This document shows positions 13,901 through 25,400 of a stretch of DNA of 64,000 bases, piece by piece. The position numbers and the translations under genes were made by a program. Positions within the stretch are counted from its first letter, which is position 1. Every line of letters begins with the position of its first letter. A model generated the notes under the pieces. That model had not been told where the DNA came from, searched no databases, and saw nothing but the letters and a program-made list of their open reading frames with translations. Source of the DNA: Balanoglossus misakiensis (Eukaryota > Hemichordata); NCBI GenBank assembly GCA_040954595.2, contig CM082593.2, positions 868,001 through 932,000 of the forward strand, in the 5' to 3' direction.

Positions 13901-16900
13901 AAAAAACCATGGGTTATAGCTCAGGAAAATCATCAAAAAATGAGAATTTTTCGACTTTGCGGAATTTCAAAATTTGGCCGATTTTTGAAAAAACCATGGG
14001 TTATAGCTCAGGAAAATCATCAAAAAATGAGAATTTTTCGACTTTGCGGAATTTCAAAATTTGGCCGATTTTTGAAAAAACCATGGGTTATAGCTCAGGA
14101 AAATCATCAAAAAATGAGAATTTTTCGACTTTGCGGAATTTCAAAATTTGGCCGATTTTTGAAAAAACCATGGGTTATAGCTCAGGAAAATCATCAAAAA
14201 ATGAGAATTTTTCGACTTTGCGGAATTTCAAAATTTGGCCGATTTTTGAAAAAAACCATGGGTTATAGCTCAGGAAAATCATCAAAAAATGAGAATTTTT
14301 CGACTTTGCGGAATTTCAAAATTTGGCCGATTTTTGAAAAAAACCATGGGTTATAGCTCAGGAAAATCATCAAAAAATGAGAATTTTTCGACTTTGCGGA
14401 ATTTCAAAATTTGGCCGATTTTTGAAAAAAACCATGGGTTATAGCTCAGGAAAATCATCAAAAAATGAGAATTTTTCGACTTTGCGGAATTTCAAAATTT
14501 GGCCGATTTTTGAAAAAACCATGGGTTATAGCTCAGGAAAATCATCAAAAAATGAGAATTTTTCGACTTTGCGGAATTTCAAAATTTGGCCGATTTTTGA
14601 AAAAACCATGGGTTATAGCTCAGGAAAATCATCAAAAAATGAGAATTTTTCGACTTTGCGGAATTTCAAAATTTGGCCGATTTTTGAAAAAACCATGGGT
14701 TATAGCTCAGGAAAATCATCAAAAAATGAGAATTTTTCGACTTTGCGGAATTTCAAAATTTGGCCGATTTTTGAAAAAACCATGGGTTATAGCTCAGGAA
14801 AATCATCAAAAAATGAGAATTTTTCGACTTTGCGGAATTTCAAAATTTGGCCGATTTTTGAAAAAACCATGGGTTATAGCTCAGGAAAATCATCAAAAAA
14901 TGAGAATTTTTCGACTTTGCGGAATTTCAAAATTTGGCCGATTTTTGAAAAAAACCATGGGTTATAGCTCAGGAAAATCATCAAAAAATGAGAATTTTTC
15001 GACTTTGCGGAATTTCAAAATTTGGCCGATTTTTGAAAAAACCATGGGTTATAGCTCAGGAAAATCATCAAAAAATGAGAATTTTTCGACTTTGCGGAAT
15101 TTCAAAATTTGGCCGATTTTTGAAAAAACCATGGGTTATAGCTCAGGAAAATCATCAAAAAATGAGAATTTTTCGACTTTGCGGAATTTCAAAATTTGGC
15201 CGATTTTTGAAAAAACCATGGGTTATAGCTCAGGAAAATCATCAAAAAATGAGAATTTTTCGACTTTGCGGAATTTCAAAATTTGGCCGATTTTTGAAAA
15301 AACCATGGGTTATAGCTCAGGAAAATCATCAAAAAATGAGAATTTTTCGACTTTGCGGAATTTCAAAATTTGGCCGATTTTTGAAAAAACCATGGGTTAT
15401 AGCTCAGGAAAATCATCAAAAAATGAGAATTTTTCGACTTTGCGGAATTTCAAAATTTGGCCGATTTTTGAAAAAACCATGGGTTATAGCTCAGGAAAAT
15501 CATCAAAAAATGAGAATTTTTCGACTTTGCGGAATTTCAAAATTTGGCCGATTTTTGAAAAAACCATGGGTTATAGCTCAGGAAAATCATCAAAAAATGA
15601 GAATTTTTCGACTTTGCGGAATTTCAAAATTTGGCCGATTTTTGAAAAAACCATGGGTTATAGCTCAGGAAAATCATCAAAAAATGAGAATTTTTCGACT
15701 TTGCGGAATTTCAAAATTTGGCCGATTTTTGAAAAAACCATGGGTTATAGCTCAGGAAAATCATCAAAAAATGAGAATTTTTCGACTTTGCGGAATTTCA
15801 AAATTTGGCCGATTTTTGAAAAAACCATGGGTTATAGCTCAGGAAAATCATCAAAAAATGAGAATTTTTCGACTTTGCGGAATTTCAAAATTTGGCCGAT
15901 TTTTGAAAAAACCATGGGTTATAGCTCAGGAAAATCATCAAAAAATGAGAATTTTTCGACTTTGCGGAATTTCAAAATTTGGCCGATTTTTGAAAAAACC
16001 ATGGGTTATAGCTCAGGAAAATCATCAAAAAATGAGAATTTTTCGACTTTGCGGAATTTCAAAATTTGGCCGATTTTTGAAAAAACCATGGGTTATAGCT
16101 CAGGAAAATCATCAAAAAATGAGAATTTTTCGACTTTGCGGAATTTCAAAATTTGGCCGATTTTTGAAAAAACCATGGGTTATAGCTCAGGAAAATCATC
16201 AAAAAATGAGAATTTTTCGACTTTGCGGAATTTCAAAATTTGGCCGATTTTTGAAAAAACCATGGGTTATAGCTCAGGAAAATCATCAAAAAATGAGAAT
16301 TTTTCGACTTTGCGGAATTTCAAAATTTGGCCGATTTTTGAAAAAACCATGGGTTATAGCTCAGGAAAATCATCAAAAAATGAGAATTTTTCGACTTTGC
16401 GGAATTTCAAAATTTGGCCGATTTTTGAAAGAACCATGGGTTATAGCTCAGGAAAATCATCAAAAAATGAGAATTTTTCGACTTTGCGGAATTTCAAAAT
16501 TTGGCCGATTTTTGAAAAAACCATGGGTTATAGCTCAGGAAAATCATCAAAAAATGAGAATTTTTCGACTTTGCGGAATTTCAAAATTTGGCCGATTTTT
16601 GAAAAAACCATGGGTTATAGCTCAGGAAAATCATCAAAAAATGAGAATTTTTCGACTTTGCGGAATTTCAAAATTTGGCCGATTTTTGAAAGAACCATGG
16701 GTTATAGCTCAGGAAAATCATCAAAAAATGAGAATTTTTCGACTTTGCGGAATTTCAAAATTTGGCCGATTTTTGAAAGAACCATGGGTTATAGCTCAGG
16801 AAAATCATCAAAAAATGAGAATTTTTCGACTTTGCGGAATTTCAAAATTTGGCCGATTTTTGAAAAAACCATGGGTTATAGCTCAGGAAAATCATCAAAA

Positions 16901-19900
16901 AATGAGAATTTTTCGACTTTGCGGAATTTCAAAATTTGGCCGATTTTTGAAAAAACCATGGGTTATAGCTCAGGAAAATCATCAAAAAATGAGAATTTTT
17001 CGACTTTGCGGAATTTCAAAATTTGGCCGATTTTTGAAAAAACCATGGGTTATAGCTCAGGAAAATCATCAAAAAATGAGAATTTTTCGACTTTGCGGAA
17101 TTTCAAAATTTGGCCGATTTTTGAAAGAACCATGGGTTATAGCTCAGGAAAATCATCAAAAAATGAGAATTTTTCGACTTTGCGGAATTTCAAAATTTGG
17201 CCGATTTTTGAAAAAACCATGGGTTATAGCTCAGGAAAATCATCAAAAAATGAGAATTTTTCGACTTTGCGGAATTTCAAAATTTGGCCGATTTTTGAAA
17301 AAACCATGGGTTATAGCTCAGGAAAATCATCAAAAAATGAGAATTTTTCGACTTTGCGGAATTTCAAAATTTGGCCGATTTTTGAAAAAACCATGGGTTA
17401 TAGCTCAGGAAAATCATCAAAAAATGAGAATTTTTCGACTTTGCGGAATTTCAAAATTTGGCCGATTTTTGAAAAAACCATGGGTTATAGCTCAGGAAAA
17501 TCATCAAAAAATGAGAATTTTTCGACTTTGCGGAATTTCAAAATTTGGCCGATTTTTGAAAAAACCATGGGTTATAGCTCAGGAAAATCATCAAAAAATG
17601 AGAATTTTTCGACTTTGCGGAATTTCAAAATTTGGCCGATTTTTGAAAAAACCATGGGTTATAGCTCAGGAAAATCATCAAAAAATGAGAATTTTTCGAC
17701 TTTGCGGAATTTCAAAATTTGGCCGATTTTTGAAAAAACCATGGGTTATAGCTCAGGAAAATCATCAAAAAATGAGAATTTTTCGACTTTGCGGAATTTC
17801 AAAATTTGGCCGATTTTTGAAAAAACCATGGGTTATAGCTCAGGAAAATCATCAAAAAATGAGAATTTTTCGACTTTGCGGAATTTCAAAATTTGGCCGA
17901 TTTTTGAAAAAACCATGGGTTATAGCTCAGGAAAATCATCAAAAAATGAGAATTTTTCGACTTTGCGGAATTTCAAAATGTGGCCGATTTTTGAAAAAAC
18001 CATGGGTTATAGCTCAGGAAAATCATCAAAAAATGAGAATTTTTCGACTTTGCGGAATTTCAAAATTTGGCCGATTTTTGAAAAAACCATGGGTTATAGC
18101 TCAGGAAAATCATCAAAAAATGAGAATTTTTCGACTTTGCGGAATTTCAAAATTTGGCCGATTTTTGAAAAAACCATGGGTTATAGCTCAGGAAAATCAT
18201 CAAAAAATGAGAATTTTTCGACTTTGCGGAATTTCAAAATTTGGCCGATTTTTGAAAAAACCATGGGTTATAGCTCAGGAAAATCATCAAAAAATGAGAA
18301 TTTTTCGACTTTGCGGAATTTCAAAATTTGGCCGATTTTTGAAAAAACCATGGGTTATAGCTCAGGAAAATCATCAAAAAATGAGAATTTTTCGACTTTG
18401 CGGAATTTCAAAATTTGGCCGATTTTTGAAAAAACCATGGGTTATAGCTCAGGAAAATCATCAAAAAATGAGAATTTTTCGACTTTGCGGAATTTCAAAA
18501 TTTGGCCGATTTTTGAAAAAACCATGGGTTATAGCTCAGGAAAATCATCAAAAAATGAGAATTTTTCGACTTTGCGGAATTTCAAAATTTGGCCGATTTT
18601 TGAAAAAACCATGGGTTATAGCTCAGGAAAATCATCAAAAAATGAGAATTTTTCGACTTTGCGGAATTTCAAAATTTGGCCGATTTTTGAAAAAACCATG
18701 GGTTATAGCTCAGGAAAATCATCAAAAAATGAGAATTTTTCGACTTTGCGGAATTTCAAAATTTGGCCGATTTTTGAAAAAACCATGGGTTATAGCTCAG
18801 GAAAATCATCAAAAAATGAGAATTTTTCGACTTTGCGGAATTTCAAAATTTGGCCGATTTTTGAAAAAACCATGGGTTATAGCTCAGGAAAATCATCAAA
18901 AAATGAGAATTTTTCGACTTTGCGGAATTTCAAAATTTGGCCGATTTTTGAAAAAACCATGGGTTATAGCTCAGGAAAATCATCAAAAAATGAGAATTTT
19001 TCGACTTTGCGGAATTTCAAAATTTGGCCGATTTTTGAAAAAACCATGGGTTATAGCTCAGGAAAATCATCAAAAAATGAGAATTTTTCGACTTTGCGGA
19101 ATTTCAAAATTTGGCCGATTTTTGAAAAAACCATGGGTTATAGCTCAGGAAAATCATCAAAAAATGAGAATTTTTCGACTTTGCGGAATTTCAAAATTTG
19201 GCCGATTTTTGAAAAAACCATGGGTTATAGCTCAGGAAAATCATCAAAAAATGAGAATTTTTCGACTTTGCGGAATTTCAAAATTTGGCCGATTTTTGAA
19301 AAAACCATGGGTTATAGCTCAGGAAAATCATCAAAAAATGAGAATTTTTCGACTTTGCGGAATTTCAAAATTTGGCCGATTTTTGAAAAAACCATGGGTT
19401 ATAGCTCAGGAAAATCATCAAAAAATGAGAATTTTTCGACTTTGCGGAATTTCAAAATTTGGCCGATTTTTGAAAAAACCATGGGTTATAGCTCAGGAAA
19501 ATCATCAAAAAATGAGAATTTTTCGACTTTGCGGAATTTCAAAATTTGGCCGATTTTTGAAAAAACCATGGGTTATAGCTCAGGAAAATCATCAAAAAAT
19601 GAGAATTTTTCGACTTTGCGGAATTTCAAAATTTGGCCGATTTTTGAAAAAACCATGGGTTATAGCTCAGGAAAATCATCAAAAAATGAGAATTTTTCGA
19701 CTTTGCGGAATTTCAAAATTTGGCCGATTTTTGAAAAAACCATGGGTTATAGCTCAGGAAAATCATCAAAAAATGAGAATTTTTCGACTTTGCGGAATTT
19801 CAAAATTTGGCCGATTTTTGAAAAAACCATGGGTTATAGCTCAGGAAAATCATCAAAAAATGAGAATTTTTCGACTTTGCGGAATTTCAAAATTTGGCCG

Positions 19901-20190
19901 ATTTTTGAAAAAACCATGGGTTATAGCTCAGGAAAATCATCAAAAAATGAGAATTTTTCGACTTTGCGGAATTTCAAAATTTGGCCGATTTTTGAAAAAA
20001 CCATGGGTTATAGCTCAGGAAAATCATCAAAAAATGAGAATTTTTCGACTTTGCGGAATTTCAAAATTTGGCCGATTTTTGAAAAAACCATGGGTTATAG
20101 CTCAGGAAAATCATCAAAAAATGAGAATTTTTCGACTTTGCGAATTTTCAAAATTTCTGCATTTTTTGAAAAAAATCATGGGTTATAGCT
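10901..20190 (+). repeat. Satellite array, right arm (87-bp monomer)
   Basis: Head-to-tail array with an 87-bp period, about 105 copies. It is related to the left arm but inverted: it shares accatgggttatagctca, aatttttcgactt and aatttcaaaatttgg with the minus strand of the left monomer, and hand alignment gives about 85% identity. The interior is very homogeneous. Variants include cctcaaa (about 11400-11590), atgggaa (12287, 12809, 12897, 12983) and gaaagaacc (16431, 16691, 16778, 17125). The edges are degenerate: the first unit by the gap is about 108 bp long and diverged, and the last one (20130-20190) decays into unique DNA. Because 87 is a multiple of three, two frames stay open for kilobases. 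These are not credible genes. Confidence 0.98.
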
Positions 20191-20934
20191 TATTTATATG
20201 ATCTATGTGTAATGGAGCAAAACCAACCTGTTGATATAAGTGTCGAAAAGTGTCCAAACATGAGAATAAAATCACAGCAATACAAAATATTCTTCCATGG
20301 AATATAATATTAGCTATTTATTTCGTATTGTACAAAAAGAAAAGTCAGTCCAACTACACTATCAAAGCTTTCAGTTGAAGGTGGGAACACATGGCAAAGT
20401 GTAAAATATAAAATATGCTCGACTGCATTTCTTGTCTTCTGAATGTTCTATTATTAAAAAAAACAATGTTTCTGCAGTACACAGACTGCCTTCTTTAGGG
20501 TATACAAATGAAAAACCAAATAAAAATTTAATTGAATTCAGTTAAAATGGGTACGTGATGGAATGCAATAAGTGTGTAAAAGGTAGATCTTGGCTAAAAT
20601 TTAAGAAAATAAACACTAGCATTAGAATAAAAGGCATCATACGTGACTGTTAATTAAAAAATGAATGGCGATAATAAAATAAGTTGTACATTTCATCGGA
20701 ATAAATACAGTATTCATTGCTTGTGTAGAGTGAGAAGAAAAACAAACTTGATAAATTTGCACCGTATCGAGATATTATATCATCAAGATGTGCATGATTA
20801 GGTTTTAATATCAATTTAATGTATATATTGTCGACTTTTATCCATGTGCAAGTAATTACAGATAAACACATCTATTCAATAATGCATTAATGATAAGTTG
20901 ATCAACACTATCAGTTGGGGATAATAAGGTGACT
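20191..20934. other. Spacer between satellite edge and receptor pseudogene
   Basis: Unique AT-rich sequence with no gene recognised. Read on the minus strand it is the 3' flank of receptor copy A and includes a possible AATAAA signal (plus-strand tttatt at 20317-20322). Confidence 0.6.
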
Positions 20935-21971
20935 TCAGATGGAGCCAACATCTATTTGCACTTTTTGCAATCGGTCTTCACCATGGCTGTGGACATTAAC
21001 TCTGTAACAGATCCAATGGAATTATGTCAATTAATAATCCGAATTCCACTGACATTTATTTTTGCAATGAGTTGAATACAAGCCATTATGTCAAAGCTGT
21101 GGAGTTTGAACTTATTCATGGTTCACGTCTTCACTATATACCTAGTATTTTAATACAAACAATCCATTCATGAGTTTGCACACTAAATGCTTATACATTG
21201 CTGTTTATTTACTTACCTTTCAGCCAATTGTCTGTTAATCTTCACTGCATCATCTCTGTCAGGACATGGGTAGCTGGCATGTGTTCTTGAGGTGAATGAA
21301 TTTAGAAAAAAGGAGGTACCTCTCTGTGGAGCTGAAACCAAATCTCGACAGGTACTTGAACCGAATTTGAAACGTAAACTTGTGTCGTGGTTTGCAGATA
21401 AACAGTTCTCCCAAAAGTGTTTAAGGTCAGCCTGGAATAAAAATGATAGAACTACTAACAGTTTCAATAGACGGTAGTGGATCTCTTTGTACGGGCTGAG
21501 AACACATGTGCTTTTGTTGATCAACACCTTTGCTTACTGCAAGATCTCGCGAAACTTGGTTAATATGAGAAAAGGTGCAAATTTGAATACAGTTGTAAAT
21601 TTTGTGTTGTAAAACAATGAGTTAATGATCAAGATGCTCTTTGTGAATTCTTTGCTTGACTCGCAAATTTATGTGGAATGGAAGTAGTTTTTTACTTATG
21701 TATTTATTGACTTACCCTGAAAGTTGCATTCAGGAAACCATAGACGATAGGGTTGATGAAGCTGTTTGCCATGGCCAACCAGTGACAGCAAAAGTACAAC
21801 ACAAGTGACAAAGAACTGTCGACATTTAGATTAAACCTCCTCAAGACGTTTAGGATGTACAGTGGTAACCAACAGAACGCGAACAGACTGACTATGATGG
21901 CCATCATTTTCACCACCTGTTGCAAGATAGAAAACATGAACTTTAAAAATTACATACAGATAGAAGGCACA

Positions 21972-22006
<35 letters not shown>

Positions 22007-22432
22007 TTTAGTATCTTGCTATTTGAATACCAACTCCTGACCTTTCGCTTGGAGCGGGAATGTGTCTTGTCTCTGTCATGGTGTGCATTTACCGGAATAC
22101 TTCGTCCCCATAGACGCAGTGCTACCAGTAGATATGTAAATCCCAGAGTGCAAAGTGGAATCAGCCAAGATGATATTTCATAAGCTATACTGGTTCTTTC
22201 CGGCCACTCTTCATCACATGTGAACAACTGCTGTGTCTGGGAGATTGGGTATTCCTCAACCTTTACATAAATCAGTTGAACAATTGCAAGGGACACTGCA
22301 GCTCCCCAAATGAAAACGATAGTGATCTTCGCTGGGCATTTAGACATTTGCTTCTTCACTGGATAAAAAAACGGCAAAGAAACGATCAACGCTGATGGCC
22401 ACTAGGGTGTAGATACTTGTGGTGACAGAAAC
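20935..22432 (-). pseudogene. Broken class A neuropeptide GPCR (receptor copy A)
   Basis: Third member of the local receptor family, on the opposite strand to the two intact copies. Exons seen: 22042-22432 (end of TM3 to intracellular loop 3), 21716-21916 (TM6-TM7 with CWLP and NPIVYGF), 21217-21431 (tail) and, tentatively, 20935-21001 (last 21 codons plus TGA). Intron positions and phases match the paralogs. Defects: the first exon (N-terminus to TM3) was not found. The acceptor expected at 22433-22434 reads AA instead of AG. A 7-base homopolymer at 22365-22371 adds one base after DRFFAV and shifts the frame. TM5 is about four residues shorter than in B and C. The other exons remain open, so the damage is recent or partly sequencing error. 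The last exon (ending VQIDVGSI) resembles the paralog tail only weakly. Confidence 0.65.
21975..22003. repeat. (AC)n microsatellite
   Basis: About 14 AC dinucleotides inside the intron between the TM5 and TM6 exons of receptor copy A. Confidence 0.95.
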
Positions 22433-25400
22433 TTGCAAAGTAATGGGAAATCGAGTCATATACCTCAAAATGAACAATTGTGAAGCATGACTGAACAGTA
22501 CTATGTTAGAGACATTTAACCATTAACTCAAACGACATCTGAGAGCACAATTGACCCAAGAGGTCAAAACTTGCTAGCACAATGCTGCCACCTACAAATT
22601 GAAGAGATCACAAAAAAATCAGAATGACACCAGTGTGTGCAAGATTTCTATGGTCACCAATTTAATAGTGGATTTACAATCTCTGCCACAGATGAAGGGA
22701 CTGTGTACTTTGAATGCATGCATTTAGAATACTATCCATATATGCTCATATAAACTGCACTATCCACTTTTCTCACTCCATTAACCTTCGCGCCTGCCTC
22801 TTGCATTTAGCTCTCTATTAGCAGTGGGATTAACGTCGGATTCAGTCCACTGGAAACTGGATATTGTTATAAATTAATGAACATAATTGGCGATAAAGGG
22901 CTAAACATATCACACCTCACTTTGCCTGTCTCTTTACCTTGTACTATGTGTAGCTGCGACTTTAGATAGAGACAGCCAGTGTTACTTTTAGTATTTCCCA
23001 ATATCCTTGCTCTAAACTACTGCAAATCTGTGTCTGTTTTTCACATTCCTGTATTCTGTGAATATGTTATCATGTAACTGTACAGGCCGGTGGCTGAGCA
23101 TCAACTCCTAGTATCTTTGCCGTAAAGTCATATTGAAATAAATTTGAGGAGAATGACAAAAAAATGATTTGTTTTTAATTGAGGATTCTCTGATTTGTCA
23201 AGTGGAAATGAGTACCATAGTTTCAATACAGCACAAAGGAAGCGCGTCCACTGTACATGTATGTCACCACTTGAGGGAACACTAATGATGTCGAGAATAC
23301 AGAGACTCTTGAGTAATATATATCGTGGCAGTTAGTAAGAAAGGCAGCTGTAAGTTCAAGGAGAAAGGTCGGCTGTATACAATTAAATTGGATCCACGGG
23401 GAAGATACATATCCCTGTGTAGTATAGCAGTTTCACCATTCATCCTCGGTTCAAGGGCAGTTACCCCCTGGACATTTTACCCACGTGACACTTGCCCTAA
23501 ACCTACAACTCTAACTAGTGGGTGAGAAATGTGTAGGTGACATATATCCACGAGGTGCAATACTCAATCCTGTACCGCCACTACCTACTGTAATTGTTTC
23601 AAACGCGAACTGAAATAGACAGACACTTAAAACATATCAAAACGAAACAAATCAATGCATTTGTTTACTGTATGTTATACTCCTGTACAGACATTATGAA
23701 TGTCGCCCTGCAATGTCGTATATTATTAATATATAATGCTCTTAGACTGGCAACAGGAAATTTAATTAGATTATCCCAAGTGTTTACGAAGTATAGAGTG
23801 TGTTGTGTGCATCACGACTTTACGTCATCCTTTGCTGTGATTCCGTAGCCCTACGGCATTTCTGTCTGTTCCCTAAAGGCTGTTGCAAATAAGAAAAATT
23901 AGCTGAGCAAAAGTCATTTGAGGAATTTTGCTCACGGTCAACAATTTTCCTCTCGTGTGTGGCCAATTATTGGTGATTTTTTTTTTACTTTTTCTGCCGT
24001 GGATCACAATATTAAACATGTTTCACCGTTGTCACGTCGTTAATACAAAATGTGCTTTTTCCTCCGTGATTGTCCTTCGCACTCAATAAAAATTTTACTG
24101 GCTTTTATTAAAGATGATCTGGCTTTTATGTCGCACGCTGTTAATGTTTATCACTATTCGATAAACTTCTCTCTGAATTTTATATCAATGTACTTTCCAT
24201 GTAAAATTAGATTAAGTTTAAAGATAAAACAGACATTTAGATGGTGCCGCTTGAGTCCTCGGTCGACAATTATTAACCTTTTTTCACGATTCCTCATTTA
24301 ACTCTTAATTCAAACAGCCAAAATAATACATAAGATTAACAAAATGATTAACAATAGTCAGGACTGGATAGTTATACCAAACACATTTCGTTTCCTGCTC
24401 TATCGCAAACGGTGTAAATGCATAATATGTGAATAAAGAACACATGTTTTGTTCAATGCTTGTAAAATACAGCTTTCAGCGTACCCTACATGAATTTCCA
24501 TTAAGCAACGATTGAAAACATGAGTGGTGATTACAAGAAAACTCCATCTTTCCATTTGTCCTTGGAATACATGTAGGTGAATTGTACTTTGCAAGGACAT
24601 AGGCCTACTCGACATACATGTATATGTTTATTTCAGAGTCACGCAAAAGTAGCACGCGTTTCCTGTTTTCATATGGTAAGTCAAGCGATGTGGGCCATTT
24701 ATGGATGATTTGGAGGAACTATTTAGGCGACATCTGTCTGACATTTGCATACTTTCCGATTTAAAGAGCACAAGGTTAGCTAAGACCCGGGGATAAGACA
24801 GTGACGGTTTTAAGGCTGATGGACAATGTTAATGCAGAAGAACATTTATGTTTTCTTAGGATGTTCAGCAAATTAAATTCTTGTGCCATCAATATGGATT
24901 CCTAAGAAAGGTATGTGAAAACGGAAACAAGTGTCCTGCGAACTCAATCCGGTAGTGAATCTTGTAAAGACCTGTTTCCAAGGTTACGATCTAGTGACTT
25001 GAAACCAAACCCGGTGCTGCCTCTATGTGCTTGAACTTTCAGTCTCGATGGACGATAGATATAGTGGAAAGAACGGAAGAGAAAAAATACAACGTTCCCT
25101 AGCCGGGAATCAAACTTGGGCCTTATGGTTGAAAGCCACATATCCTTCGAGTTGCCGTCCAGAATTTCAAGTAGTGACAAATGTATATCAATGAGGAAAT
25201 CAAATATACCTTATCGACCATGGACATTTTAATTGCCGTATTCTGGTTTTCAGTTGTATATTACATTTTTTCTACTTTTTGTAGCAAGAGAAAAGTATAC
25301 GGCCCAAATCTGTCATTATTTTTCCTTACACGGACTCCAACGTTTGTAAAGATAGAAATAACGATTAACTACTCCGAGTTTCCGTATAGAGTTAATGCCT

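Noticed and set aside
1-20190. CRISPR-like direct repeats
   Set aside because: Monomers abut without unique spacers and the window is clearly eukaryotic; this is satellite DNA.
11025-20201. Open frames of 900-1900 codons in the right satellite array
   Set aside because: They are exact 29-residue iterations in two frames at once, have no independent protein features, and follow from a stop-free 87-bp period. Kept only as a low-interest observation.
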